This document shows positions 36,711 through 45,523 of a stretch of 64,000 bases of DNA, one piece after another. The stretch is taken from the NCBI GenBank assembly GCA_016722025.1, contig JADKGZ010000003.1, forward strand, positions 248,001 through 312,000, read 5' to 3'. The notes beneath the pieces are model-generated. The model saw only the letters and a list, made by a program, of their open reading frames with translations, did not search any database and was not told the DNA's origin. Source of the DNA: Acidimicrobiaceae bacterium. Its GTDB lineage: Bacteria > Actinomycetota > Acidimicrobiia > Acidimicrobiales > Ilumatobacteraceae. Both the position numbers and the translations under genes were made by a program. Every line of letters begins with the position of its first letter. The stretch's first letter is position 1.

Positions 36711-38551
36711 GCGTTCACCTTCGCCATCGCGGCGTCGAGCTTGGTCAGCCCTGCCAGTGCGGTCTCCAACTGCTTCGAGCGCGCTTGCCGCTCGGTCTGC
36801 GACTTCTGCATCTCTTGCTGAGCACGCGTGGCTGCTTCCGTGAACGTGCGCAGCAGCTCGGCCAACCGATCACCGAACTCGTCGCGAAGGTCGCGCTGCA
36901 CGTCGCGCACCACGGTGCTGATCTGGTTGTTCACCTCGAACTGCACATCGTCGAGGAACTGGCGCACCTGCGAACGAGCCGCTTGCCGGCGAGCAGCCAC
37001 CTTGCGCTTGCGATCCTCCGCCAGGCCGATGCTGCCGAACAACGCACCGACGCCCAGCAGCACGGGATTGGAGGCGATGAGCACGCCGGCCGCGGTGGGC
37101 AGGAAGCTGCCCATCATGCCGAACATCATGATGCCGCTCTGCGCCCCGCGCACGGTGGTGAGGCCCACGTTGAACGCCTTCTTCCCGCCGGCCACCACCT
37201 GGTCGAGGGCCTTGCCCTGCCACAGATCGCTGATCGAGACCTCGTTGACCACCGACCTGCGATCGGAGAGGCCGAGATCTTCGTCGCGCATCAGCTCGAT
37301 CACCTCGCCACGCACGGCGGTGCGGCCCTGTTCGAGGCTGACGAAGGCGTTGGTGACCTCGTCGGCCACCACGGTCTGCAGGTAGCGCGCGAGCTCGTCC
37401 CACTCGTCGCCTTTGGACAGCACTTCCACGCGCTCGTCCATCAGGCGCTGGATCTCGCGCATCGACCCGCGCAGATGGAAGCTGACCTTGTTGGACAGAT
37501 CGGTGATGCGGTCGCCGACGAGCACGCTCCACTTGGCGCCGGGGCCGCGCAGGTACTCGATGCGGCTCTTGGCCTCTTCCAGCGACGCGACACCGGCAGC
37601 CGCATTGGCCGGGTCGTCGATGACGCTGCGCTCGGCCTGCAAGCCGGCGGTGATCTGGGCGATGATGGACCGCGCGTCGTCGATGGAGCGAGTGGTCGCG
37701 TTGGCCTTGGCCGGGCCCACCACATCGTCGCCGAGGTGCTGCACCAGTTCGGGCACGTGGCTCTGCTCGTTGAGCGCACGATCCTTGCGCGACAGCGCCG
37801 CCGTGCGCAGCGAGCTCGACACCGGCACGATGGGGATGTTCACGCCGTGACGGTCGAGGTGGCCGCGGTTGAGGTCGACGATCTTCTGCCAGTTCGGGAA
37901 CAGGTCGATCTTGGTCTGGGCGAACAGCACGGTGGGGCACAGCTCGATGGCCCTGCGCAGGAACTCGAGCTCGGGAGCGCTCAGCTCGGCCGATGCGTCG
38001 CTGACGAAGATGAGGCCATCGGCGAATGGGAGGAAGCTCAGCGTGGCGGCCGCATGGCCGGCGCCGAGGCCGCCCATGCCGGGCGTGTCGACGATGACCA
38101 GGCCCTGCTTCAGGAACGGGCTGGGCACCGTGACCTCGACCCGCTCGACACCCTTCAGGTTGCGCGGGTTGCCCGACTCACTGACCCACTGCTGCAGGTC
38201 GGTCACGGGAATGGGGTCGGCCAGCGCCTTGCCGTCCTCGCGGCGGCGCACGATGGCGCCGGGTTGCTCGGCGTAGCGCACGAGCGTGATGGCGGAAGTG
38301 GCCAGATCGTCGTCGACCGGGCAGACCTGCTGCCCGAGCAACGCGTTGACCAGCGAGCTCTTGCCCTGCTTGAACTCGCCGACCACGCACACGATGGTGG
38401 ACGGCCTGCGCAAGCGGGCTGCGGCCACGGCGGCGCGGCCGGCCAGGTCGTTGCGACCCAGCTGCTGCAGCACCTTGCCGAGCTCGAGGATGAGGGCGTC
38501 AGGGCCGGGTGCCGCCGCAGCGGCCGCCGGTTGCGATGCAGGTTCGGTCAT
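36707..38551 (-). CDS. Dynamin-family GTPase, IniA-like
   Basis: 614 residues. G1 loop GEFKQGKSS (58-66), G3 DTPGMGGLG, G4-like AQTKIDLFP. A hydrophobic paddle GIMMFGMMGSFLPTAAGVLI then NPVLLGVGALFGSIGLA lies in the C-terminal half, as expected of bacterial dynamins that insert in membranes, and is followed by a long helical GED-like tail rich in Gln/Glu/Arg. ATG overlaps the stop of the preceding acidic repeat protein gene by four bases and its stop overlaps the IniC-like start. Together they form a heterotypic dynamin pair. Confidence 0.87.
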   Translation of the reverse strand: MTEPASQPAAAAAAPGPDALILELGKVLQQLGRNDLAGRAAVAAARLRRPSTIVCVVGEFKQGKSSLVNALLGQQVCPVDDDLATSAITLVRYAEQPGAIVRRREDGKALADPIPVTDLQQWVSESGNPRNLKGVERVEVTVPSPFLKQGLVIVDTPGMGGLGAGHAAATLSFLPFADGLIFVSDASAELSAPELEFLRRAIELCPTVLFAQTKIDLFPNWQKIVDLNRGHLDRHGVNIPIVPVSSSLRTAALSRKDRALNEQSHVPELVQHLGDDVVGPAKANATTRSIDDARSIIAQITAGLQAERSVIDDPANAAAGVASLEEAKSRIEYLRGPGAKWSVLVGDRITDLSNKVSFHLRGSMREIQRLMDERVEVLSKGDEWDELARYLQTVVADEVTNAFVSLEQGRTAVRGEVIELMRDEDLGLSDRRSVVNEVSISDLWQGKALDQVVAGGKKAFNVGLTTVRGAQSGIMMFGMMGSFLPTAAGVLIASNPVLLGVGALFGSIGLAEDRKRKVAARRQAARSQVRQFLDDVQFEVNNQISTVVRDVQRDLRDEFGDRLAELLRTFTEAATRAQQEMQKSQTERQARSKQLETALAGLTKLDAAMAKVNA

Positions 38552-40002
38552 GAACCCAGATCGTCCCACACCTCGTCGGCTGCCGCCTCAGTGACTTCCG
38601 ACTCGATGACGTCGCTCTGGAAGTCGTCGAAGTTGCCGCTCTCCACGAGGTCGCCGGCCACGTCGGCGATCGAGCCGCCGCCTTCGTCGGCCATCGTGGA
38701 GAAGACATCGCTGAGATCGCCCGTTGCGGCCAGGTCACTGACCGTGTCGGCAACGCCCTGCACCTGGCCGACCGCTGCTCCGGCACCGGCGATCGCGCCT
38801 CCCGTGCCCAGCGCCTCGTCGGCCAAGCTGAGCAGCCGATCGGTGTCGAGCCCATCGACATCTGCCCAGGCATCGCTGGTGGAGGTGGTGGTGCCGTCGG
38901 CCAACGTGGTCTCGGTGTACTCGCCACCGGCACCCACGTCGACGCCGTAGCCACTGGCCCCTACCTCGCCCGAGTAGCTCTCCGAGACGTTGCCCTGGTT
39001 GTCCTCCAGGCGCTCGTACTCGCCGGAGGCATTCACCTCGACGCCGTAGCCGCTGCCCTCCACTTCGCCGGTGACGGTTTCGCTGACGTTGCCGTCGGCA
39101 TCCTCCACTCGCTCGTAGCCGCCGGAGGCGGAGGCTTCGAGGCCGTAGCCCTCGACGCCCACCTCACCCTGGATCGAGTCGGTGGTGACACCGTCGATGT
39201 CGGAGTGGGTGTAGTCCACACCGGCCGACACCTCCGGCCCACCGACGTAGCCCACGGAGGCGCCGGCACTGACGTTCAGCGTCGAGTCGCCGTCGGCCGC
39301 TTCGTCGTAGTCGACGCCGACGTTGGCGCCCACGGTGACGCCGGCGGGCGTGATGATCGAGCCGTCGGCGGCCACGTTGGCGCCCCAGCTGCCGTCCTCG
39401 TTGCGGTAGAAGCCGCCTTCGGCGGAACCGCTGACGATGCCGTACGGCGTGGGGATGGTGCCTTGCACCTGGCCGCCCACGGAGATGTCGCCGTTCTCGG
39501 AGACTTCGACGTGGCCTTCGGCATAGGGCAACGGGCCCCAATCGACGCCGGCGGAGGCGCTGCCAGTGAAGCCCTCGTCGCCGAGCGACACTTCGCCCGA
39601 CGCGATGCCCACGTCGAACTCGCCCGACATCTCGAAGCCATCCTCACCGACGCTGACGCCGTACGAGGCCACGCCGTCGATGCCGGCCGAGGCGGAGAAG
39701 GTGCCGTCCTCGTAGTCGATGTTGACCGCACCGGCGGTGACGAAGTCGACCGTGTCGAACACGTACTCGTCGACCGTGTCGGCGAACCAGCCACCCGGAT
39801 CGTCGGCGATGTCCTCGACCGTGTCGACCACGCCTTCGACCACGCCGCCGAACCAGCCGACGGGGTCGGTGGTGGCCTGTTCTACGTTCTCCACCACCTC
39901 GGTCACGGTCTCGACCACCGTCTCCACCACGTCGCTAGCGGTGTCGGCGACATCGCTAGCGGTGTCCTCCACGAAATCGACAACGTCATCGAACCAGCCC
40001 AT
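38548..40002 (-). CDS. Acidic repeat protein in the iniB position
   Basis: 484 residues, very acidic and rich in Gly, Val and Asp. The N-terminus starts MGWFDDVVDFVEDTASD and repeats DTASDV/VVETV-type amphipathic units to about residue 60, then GGWF repeats. From about residue 95 to 370 there are many short beta-strand-like repeats (GEVGVEGYGLEASASGGYE and relatives), with V/G alternation resembling an extended beta-solenoid or surface fibre. No signal peptide or transmembrane helix is seen. A strong AAAGGGAGG Shine-Dalgarno fixes the start. As first gene before the dynamin pair it holds the place of iniB, though sequence similarity to IniB is only compositional. Confidence 0.7.
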   Translation of the reverse strand: MGWFDDVVDFVEDTASDVADTASDVVETVVETVTEVVENVEQATTDPVGWFGGVVEGVVDTVEDIADDPGGWFADTVDEYVFDTVDFVTAGAVNIDYEDGTFSASAGIDGVASYGVSVGEDGFEMSGEFDVGIASGEVSLGDEGFTGSASAGVDWGPLPYAEGHVEVSENGDISVGGQVQGTIPTPYGIVSGSAEGGFYRNEDGSWGANVAADGSIITPAGVTVGANVGVDYDEAADGDSTLNVSAGASVGYVGGPEVSAGVDYTHSDIDGVTTDSIQGEVGVEGYGLEASASGGYERVEDADGNVSETVTGEVEGSGYGVEVNASGEYERLEDNQGNVSESYSGEVGASGYGVDVGAGGEYTETTLADGTTTSTSDAWADVDGLDTDRLLSLADEALGTGGAIAGAGAAVGQVQGVADTVSDLAATGDLSDVFSTMADEGGGSIADVAGDLVESGNFDDFQSDVIESEVTEAAADEVWDDLGS

Positions 40003-40031
40003 GACATACCTCCCTTTCAAGATCTGACGTC

Positions 40032-40076
40032 AGAGTACGGAAGCCCGCGAGGGGCGTCACCGGGAGCATTCCCGGT
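40032..40076 (-). promoter_or_regulatory. Palindromic operator and -10 of the dynamin operon; shared with the divergent gene
   Basis: ACCGGGA (40059-40065), spacer GCAT, TCCCGGT (40070-40076): perfect 7-base arms. On the minus strand TACTCT (40037-40032) is 21 bases downstream of it. On the plus strand TACTCT (40105-40110) is 28 bases downstream and 7 bases before ATG 40118. The placement just upstream of or over the -35 region is typical for an activator such as a LuxR-type protein. Confidence 0.7.
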
Positions 40077-40117
40077 TCTGGAAAGCCGCTTGTGAAAAAG
40101 GAACTACTCTCTGCGTC

Positions 40118-40636
40118 ATGGCAGAGCAGCTCACTCCTCTCGCGGTCACGAACCGCCTCGTCGTCCAACCCAGCGACATGCTCACCGCGGTGCCGCCGTT
40201 CGTGTTCGCGGTACCCAACGGGTGGACCCTCGATGAAGCACCCGGCGCGCTGGCAGTGGTGCGCCTGCCGCAAGAGGTCGACGGGTTCTGGGTGAACGCC
40301 ATGCTCACGCACGACAAGGTGGCGCGCAGCGTCGACTTCAAGGTGGCCGCACAGATCACCTGGGCCAAGCTGCAGCGCACCACCACCGACCTCACCGAGC
40401 GCGGCGAGAAGCTGATGCGGTTCGGCGAGCTGCCGGTGTACATCCGTGGCGCCGAGTTCACCGGCCCCAAGGGCGGGCGCAAGCTGGCGCAGCTGCAGGC
40501 GCTGTGGTTCGCACCGGTCACCGAAGGCGGCAAGGTGGTCGACTTCTTCCAACTGGTGCTCACCTGTCCGGTCGAGCACATGGCCGCCTGCACACCGCCC
40601 ATCATGGAGATGCTCAGCACGTTCCGCTTCGTCTGA
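40118..40636 (+). CDS. Hypothetical protein, divergent from the dynamin operon
   Basis: 172 residues, no signal peptide and no membrane helix. It reads as an alpha/beta protein of the size of LpqN/DUF1795-like proteins (VFAVPNGWTLDEAPGALAVVRLP, YIRGAEFTGPKGGRKLAQLQALWF, VVDFFQLVLTCPVEHMA), but I cannot assign a family firmly. It starts 7 bases after TACTCT and shares the ACCGGGA palindrome with the dynamin operon, so it probably belongs to the same regulon. Confidence 0.65.
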   Translation: MAEQLTPLAVTNRLVVQPSDMLTAVPPFVFAVPNGWTLDEAPGALAVVRLPQEVDGFWVNAMLTHDKVARSVDFKVAAQITWAKLQRTTTDLTERGEKLMRFGELPVYIRGAEFTGPKGGRKLAQLQALWFAPVTEGGKVVDFFQLVLTCPVEHMAACTPPIMEMLSTFRFV

Positions 40637-40681
40637 ACCACCCCACGGTGGCCGGCGACAGCCGTTCGCGAGCGTGGCCGG

Positions 40682-42346
40682 TCACAGACCCAGGTCGTCG
40701 GCGATGCCGCCCAGCGTGTCCTGCGCCTGCTCGGTGATGTCCTCCACCTGATCCTGCACGAAGTCCTCGGCCTGCGCCGCGGCGTCATCGACCATCGGAG
40801 CCCATGACTCCTGCAACTCCTCGACGACCTCCTCCGGAAAGCCCGTCTCGCCAACCAGTGGGAGCTCGGGGATGTCAGGAATCACCTCGAAGTCGTCGGC
40901 CGACGGCAGCGGGAGCCCGGCCCCGAAGTCGGGCAGCGCCGTCTGCAGCTCGGCGATGCTGTCGCCCAGGATGTCCTCGAACGGCATCGAGTCGGGCGGG
41001 TTGAAACCCTCGGTCAGCTCCGGGACCACGTCGACCAGTACCTCCTGGTACTGGTCGCTCATCGACTCGAAGTCGTCGACGATCATGCCTGGTTGACCGG
41101 CGACCTGCTCGACGAGTTCGATGACGTCGTTCCCGAACACTTCGCCACCGTCGTCGGGGTCCGAGGCCACGGTGCCGTCGACGGCCGGCATGAACACCGA
41201 GCCGCTCTCCTCGACGTTCGTGTTGCTCGCGTCGTCGGGCCCCGCTGCCGGGTCGATCGTTGTGGGGTCGAGCGCAGGGTCGACCATCCCCGGGTCGACG
41301 ACCATCGGATCGACCGCAGGGTCAACGACTGCAGGATCGACGACCGCAGGGTCGACGACCGCAGGGTCAACGACCATCGGATCGACCGCAGGATCAACGA
41401 CCGCAGGGTCGACGACCATCGGATCGAGCGCGGGGTCAACGACCGCAGGGTCAACGGCCGCCGGATCGGTGGCGGCCGGGTCGATCAGTGTCGGGTCGAT
41501 CACGGCCGGGTCGATCACGGCCGGGTCGGCGGGGGCCAACGGGTCGGCGGGGTCGGCCTCGTTGTCGCGGAGCTGCTCCTCGATCAGAGCCTGGATCTTC
41601 TGGTCCTGGGTGAAGTCCTGGATGCGCTGGTCGTACTGGTCGCGCAGGCCGGCCAACGCTTCATCGGTGGCTTGCCCAGCGCCCGGCTGGAAGCGATCGA
41701 CCATCCCCTTCAGTTCCTCGCGCAGCGCAGCGGTCTCGGTGTCGCCCGCGCCGGCGCCGAGATCGAGGGACTCGATGCGCTCGAGCAGTTGGGCACGGGC
41801 CGAGTCGAACGCCGCATCCGGAGCCGGCGCGGCCTCGGCCGTGGGCGGTGGCAACGGCGGTGCCAACGGTGCGTCGTCACGAACCTGCGGCGGCGCCTGG
41901 TCCTGTTGCTGGCGGGGTGCCTGGCGCGGCTGCGACGAGCCACCACCACCGCCGCCACCACCACCGCCACCACCACCGCCGGCGGAGAACGCAGCGGCAG
42001 GGGGTGCCTCCTCGATCGGAGCGGGCGCGGGAGCAACCGGGGTCTCACCGGCGGCGGCCTCGGCGGCTCGTTCGGCGGCATCGGCGGTCTGGTATCGGCG
42101 ATCCGAATCGGTCTCGTCGGCGGCGTCGGCAGTGGGCGACGAATCGTCGTCGCCGCCGGTGACCGCGTCGACGATGTCGTCGCCGAACACCACACCGGCA
42201 GCCGTCGCCGCCGCAGCAGCGGCAGCAACACCGGCGATGACACCGGTATTCGACTTGCCCGCCGCCTTCTTCGTCGGCGGCGGGGGCGGCACGGAGCCAG
42301 CGCCGGGCCGGCCGGCAACTGCGTCGGGGTTGGTGGGCTCGCTCAT
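40682..42346 (-). CDS. Gly/Pro-rich protein with DP pentapeptide repeats (paralogue 2)
   Basis: 554 residues. Order: Pro-rich basic start (PPPPPTKKAAGKSNTG); an Ala-rich hydrophobic helix GVIAGVAAAAAAATAAGVVF that could cross the membrane; an acidic region; a run of 14 glycines; a helical domain with LRDQYDQRIQDFTQDQKIQ; about 20 DPxxx-type pentapeptides such as DPAVVDPAVIDP; an acidic globular part; and a C-terminal amphipathic tail QDTLGGIADDLGL. Shine-Dalgarno AAGGAGA. A paralogue with the same order lies directly upstream (42414-44174). Function unknown; probably membrane-anchored and extended. Confidence 0.7.
   Translation of the reverse strand: MSEPTNPDAVAGRPGAGSVPPPPPTKKAAGKSNTGVIAGVAAAAAAATAAGVVFGDDIVDAVTGGDDDSSPTADAADETDSDRRYQTADAAERAAEAAAGETPVAPAPAPIEEAPPAAAFSAGGGGGGGGGGGGGGSSQPRQAPRQQQDQAPPQVRDDAPLAPPLPPPTAEAAPAPDAAFDSARAQLLERIESLDLGAGAGDTETAALREELKGMVDRFQPGAGQATDEALAGLRDQYDQRIQDFTQDQKIQALIEEQLRDNEADPADPLAPADPAVIDPAVIDPTLIDPAATDPAAVDPAVVDPALDPMVVDPAVVDPAVDPMVVDPAVVDPAVVDPAVVDPAVDPMVVDPGMVDPALDPTTIDPAAGPDDASNTNVEESGSVFMPAVDGTVASDPDDGGEVFGNDVIELVEQVAGQPGMIVDDFESMSDQYQEVLVDVVPELTEGFNPPDSMPFEDILGDSIAELQTALPDFGAGLPLPSADDFEVIPDIPELPLVGETGFPEEVVEELQESWAPMVDDAAAQAEDFVQDQVEDITEQAQDTLGGIADDLGL
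41246..41556. repeat. 15-base tandem repeats encoding DPxxx pentapeptides
   Basis: About 20 imperfect 15-base units (plus-strand core GGGTCGACGACCGCA), some truncated by 6 bases, which yields DP spacings of five or three residues. All variants preserve the frame. A shorter version encoding DPTTIDP units occurs in the paralogue near 43215-43310. Confidence 0.85.
41946..41987. repeat. Polyglycine tract, 14 codons
   Basis: An uninterrupted run of 14 Gly codons (GGC/GGT mixed), a trinucleotide-like tract that can change length by slippage. The paralogue has about 21. Confidence 0.85.
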
Positions 42347-42413
42347 CGCGGTCTCCTTGAGTGGGCCGGCAGCGCCGGAACGAATGGTGTGGACAGAACT
42401 GAACAGTTGGCGG

Positions 42414-44174
42414 TTACAGGCCGAGGTCGTCGGCAATGCCGCCGAGGGTGTCTTCGACCTGATCTTGGACGTCGTCCATCTGATCTTGGACGTCGTCCAT
42501 CTGATCCTGCACGAAGTCGTCGGCCCGATCTTGGAGGTCGTCGAGGTCGGGTACGGGGATGCCAAGATCGTCGAGGGCCGCTTCTGCGTACGCAAGCGTG
42601 CCGCCATCCGTGCCGGAAAGGTCCTCGGGGAGGAAGCTCCCCAGCTGATCGGCGACCACGTCGGGCACGGCGACATCGATCCCTGGAAGATATCCATTGT
42701 CGTAGTTGGCGGCGTAGTTCTCGAGGTCGATCGCGTCGCCGACCACGTCGTCGAGCGCAGCAGCAGGCATCGACACTCGCGGGTCGAACTGCTCGGTTGC
42801 CACCGCGACAGCGTCGGTGAACGTCTCCTGGTACTGCTCGCTCATCGAGTCGAACTCGTCGATGATCATGCCCGGCCGTGTGGCCACCGTTTCGATGAGA
42901 TCGGAGGCAAGAGTTCCGCCGACCTCACCGCCGTCGTCGGGATCCGCTGCGATCTCCGCTTCCGGCACGATGGCCGGGCCGACGACACCGGTGTTGCCGT
43001 TCGCAGGCACGAACGGGGGCTCGGCGACCTCGACCAGCGGGTCGGCCTCGGTCGACATCGTCGGGTAGTCGTCGACAGTGCCGGCGGGGTTGCCGGCCTG
43101 ATCGAGCACGACGTACGAGCCGTCATCACCGGGCTGGATGGTGTACCCCTCGGGCAGCGCGAGGTCGAAGTCGCTGGGGTCGATCGGCATGCCGCCCAGG
43201 ATGGGACCGGGCTCGGGAGCCGCTGGGTCGGTGGTTGTCGCCGGATCGATCGTGGTCGGATCGATCGTGGTCGGATCGATCGTCGCCGGATCGATCGTGG
43301 TCGGATCGGTGGGCGCCGCTGCGCCGGCCGGGCTGGCCGGATCGGCCTGGTTGTCGCGGAGCTGCTCCTCGATCAGGGCCTGGATCTTCTGGTCCTGCGT
43401 GAAGTCCTGGATGCGCTGGTCGTACTCGTCACGCAAGCCGGCCAACGCATCGTCGGTGGTCTGCCCCGCACCCGGCTGATAACGATCCACCATCCCCTTC
43501 AGTTCCTCGCGCAACGCAGCGGTCTCGGCCGGGTCGGCACCCGCACCGAGATCGAGGGTCTCGATTCGCTGCAGCAACTGCGCGCGGGCCGAGTCGAAAC
43601 CGGGGTCGCTGACAGGTGCAGCCTCCGACATCGGCACTGCCATCGGCGGGGCCTCGGCGCGAGTGGGCTGCGGCGCCTGCTGCTGCTGAGGCGGTGCCTG
43701 GCGAGTGGGCGCCTGATTGCCGCCACCACCGCCACCGCCGCCACCGCCGCCACCGCCACCTCCGCCACCGCCACCGCCACCGGGTGCAGCAAACGGTGCA
43801 GCAGGAGCAGCGGCCACGTCGAACACGTCCATGCTCTCGTCGGCCGGTGCCGGCGCAGCGGCCGCAGCAGCTTCAGCTGCACCGAACGCGGCGCGGGCGG
43901 CATCGTCGGAGGTCTCGTAGTCGCCGGCAAGGTCGGTGTCGGCCACTGCGTCGGCGGTCGGCGGCGAATCGTCGTCGCCACCGCTGATGAACTCCTCGAT
44001 GTCGTCGCGGAACACCACCCCGGCAGCGGTTGCCGCGGCCGCGGCCGCCGCCACACCGGCGATCACGCCCGTGTTGGACTTGCCGGCATCCTTCTTGTTC
44101 GGCGGCGGGGGCGGCGGGGGCACCGAGCCACGCTCGGGCCGGGCTGCAGCATCGGGGGTTGTGGGCTCGCTCAT
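42414..44174 (-). CDS. Gly/Pro-rich protein with DP repeats (paralogue 1)
   Basis: 586 residues, same architecture as the next gene: Pro-rich start PPPPPPPNKKDAGKSNTG, hydrophobic helix GVIAGVAAAAAAATAAGVVF, acidic stretch, about 21 consecutive glycines, the same helical block (LRDEYDQRIQDFTQDQKIQALIEE), fewer DPTTIDP repeats, an acidic globular middle and a tail with a triple 21-base repeat (QDQMDDV) ending GGIADDLGL. The ATG overlaps the stop of the Hsp70-like ATPase gene by four bases, with Shine-Dalgarno AAGGAGA, so the proteins are made together and may be partners or clients of that ATPase. Confidence 0.7.
   Translation of the reverse strand: MSEPTTPDAAARPERGSVPPPPPPPNKKDAGKSNTGVIAGVAAAAAAATAAGVVFRDDIEEFISGGDDDSPPTADAVADTDLAGDYETSDDAARAAFGAAEAAAAAAPAPADESMDVFDVAAAPAAPFAAPGGGGGGGGGGGGGGGGGGGGGNQAPTRQAPPQQQQAPQPTRAEAPPMAVPMSEAAPVSDPGFDSARAQLLQRIETLDLGAGADPAETAALREELKGMVDRYQPGAGQTTDDALAGLRDEYDQRIQDFTQDQKIQALIEEQLRDNQADPASPAGAAAPTDPTTIDPATIDPTTIDPTTIDPATTTDPAAPEPGPILGGMPIDPSDFDLALPEGYTIQPGDDGSYVVLDQAGNPAGTVDDYPTMSTEADPLVEVAEPPFVPANGNTGVVGPAIVPEAEIAADPDDGGEVGGTLASDLIETVATRPGMIIDEFDSMSEQYQETFTDAVAVATEQFDPRVSMPAAALDDVVGDAIDLENYAANYDNGYLPGIDVAVPDVVADQLGSFLPEDLSGTDGGTLAYAEAALDDLGIPVPDLDDLQDRADDFVQDQMDDVQDQMDDVQDQVEDTLGGIADDLGL
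42447..42512. repeat. 21-base tandem repeat in the tail of paralogue 1
   Basis: Two nearly identical copies of a 21-base unit (plus strand ATCTTGGACGTCGTCCATCTG) plus diverged flanking units encode QDQMDDV heptads, an acidic amphipathic helix. The equivalent tail of paralogue 2 has diverged (QDQVEDITEQA). Confidence 0.75.
43719..43781. repeat. Polyglycine tract, about 21 codons
   Basis: A run of about 21 Gly codons, mostly GGC and GGT with one GGA. It separates the membrane-proximal acidic part from the helical block. Confidence 0.85.
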
Positions 44175-45403
44175 CGCGCTCTCCTTGGATGGGGCCGGCG
44201 ACGCCGGAACGATTGGGTTGGATGAAACAGCAACTGCACCGCCGGCAATGACGGGGGGCACCGTGCAGCGGCAGCGGTGGCGACGGCCGCGCCGGCTGCG
44301 GGTGCCGCAGCAGCGGCTGCACCGCCACCCGCAGCGGCGACGGCGCCGTGGCCGAGCGCGGCGCCCATGACGACCACCGACTTGGCATCGGCATCGAACA
44401 GCACGGTGAGGCCGGTCTCGCCGCCCACCATCTCGGCGACGAGCGGCAGACGCGAGCTGCCACCGACGAGCACCACGCCGACCAGATCACCGAGGACGAG
44501 ACCCGCGGATGCAACCGCCCGCTCGAGCGCACGAACGGTCTCGGTGATGCGGGGCCGCAGCGCGGCCTCCAACTCGTCGCGCGTGATGCGCACTTGCGTG
44601 TTGAGCCCGGGCGCCACCACGGAGATGGTTGCCTCGCTGTCGGCGGACAGCTGCTCCTTGGCAGTCGTGCACTCGAGCCGAACCTGCTGGATGGCCCTGC
44701 GCACGTCGGGGTCGCTGCGGTCGAGCGCCTCGAGTGCACCTCCCAGCGTCGCGGCCACGTGGCTGAACACGACCTGGTCGATGTCGATGCCGCCCAAGCG
44801 CTCGAGGCCCTGCGGCGAACCCAGCAACGTGGCACCGTCGGCCTCGACGCGGATGACCGCGGCATCGAACGTGCCACCACCGAAGTCGTAGACCGCAACG
44901 GCATCGCCCACCGACAAGCGGCCGGTGGAGGCGTAGTGCCGGGCCGCCGCTGCCGGTTCGCTGACCAGCTCGGTGGCGGCGAACCCGCCACGATTGGCGA
45001 CGTCGCGCAGCAGATCCAGCTTGTATTCGCCCCAGTTGGCCGGGTGCGTGAGCACGACGGTGGTCTCGGCGGCCGCCACGCCGGCCGCGGCGAGCGCGCC
45101 ACCGAGCAGCGCAGCGGTGAGGGCATCGGGCGCGTAGGGCACTCCAGCGAGCACGATCGGCGTGGTGTCGCCGAAGCGACGCTTGATCTCGCGCGCTCCA
45201 CGATCCGGGTGCATCGCGATGATGCGCTCGGCGGCCTGCCCCACGACCAGCTCGCCGGCATCACCGACAGCCACGACCGACGGCATCGAGGCACCACGGC
45301 CACCCAGCTCGACCATGCGGGGCGAGGAGTTGTCGACGACTGCCGCGGCAGTCCAGGTGGTGCCCAGATCGACGGCCAGACGGTGGGTGCTCGGTGCGTT
45401 CAC
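44171..45403 (-). CDS. Hsp70-like (DnaK-family) ATPase, short form
   Basis: 410 residues. It carries an Hsp70 nucleotide-binding domain only: phosphate 1 LAVDLGTTWTAAAV, phosphate 2 VYDFGGGTFDAAVI, adenosine motif GVVLVGGSSRLPLVAEM, and the segment VLTHPANWGEYKLDLL shared with the second Hsp70-like gene. The substrate-binding domain is replaced by an Ala-rich tail and a short basic end (RRRRPHPRRAR). GTG 45403 is chosen because TACCGT lies 7 bases upstream. Its stop overlaps the ATG of the Gly/Pro-rich protein gene. The shape suggests a specialised actin-fold ATPase rather than a general chaperone. Confidence 0.82.
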   Translation of the reverse strand: MNAPSTHRLAVDLGTTWTAAAVVDNSSPRMVELGGRGASMPSVVAVGDAGELVVGQAAERIIAMHPDRGAREIKRRFGDTTPIVLAGVPYAPDALTAALLGGALAAAGVAAAETTVVLTHPANWGEYKLDLLRDVANRGGFAATELVSEPAAAARHYASTGRLSVGDAVAVYDFGGGTFDAAVIRVEADGATLLGSPQGLERLGGIDIDQVVFSHVAATLGGALEALDRSDPDVRRAIQQVRLECTTAKEQLSADSEATISVVAPGLNTQVRITRDELEAALRPRITETVRALERAVASAGLVLGDLVGVVLVGGSSRLPLVAEMVGGETGLTVLFDADAKSVVVMGAALGHGAVAAAGGGAAAAAAPAAGAAVATAAAARCPPSLPAVQLLFHPTQSFRRRRPHPRRAR

Positions 45404-45410
45404 AGCACGT

Positions 45411-45456
45411 ACGGTACGCGGTGCGGGCAGGTGCCGTGACCGGGAGGATTCCCGGT
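45411..45456 (-). promoter_or_regulatory. Palindromic operator and -10 of the Hsp70-like/Gly-rich operon
   Basis: ACCGGGA (45439-45445), spacer GGAT, TCCCGGT (45450-45456), perfect arms identical to the site at 40059-40076. On the coding strand TACCGT (45416-45411) follows after 22 bases and is 7 bases from GTG 45403. The palindrome centre is about 44 bases upstream of the start. Confidence 0.72.
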
Positions 45457-45523
45457 TCGCACGGGCGCTCGCACGCGCCGGGCGCAATCGAACGACCCGG
45501 CCTACTCGCGGGCCCCGCGCGGG

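Noticed and set aside
41121..44225. A plus-strand open frame of about 1030 codons rich in Gly, Ser and Thr opposite the DP-repeat genes
   Set aside because: It mirrors the repeats of the real genes; no ribosome-binding signal, and it would overlap three well-supported reading frames and their stop/start couplings.
44171..44290. Frameshift at the end of the short Hsp70-like gene
   Set aside because: The basic tail looks unusual, but its stop overlaps the next ATG in the standard ATGA manner, so the frame is probably correct.
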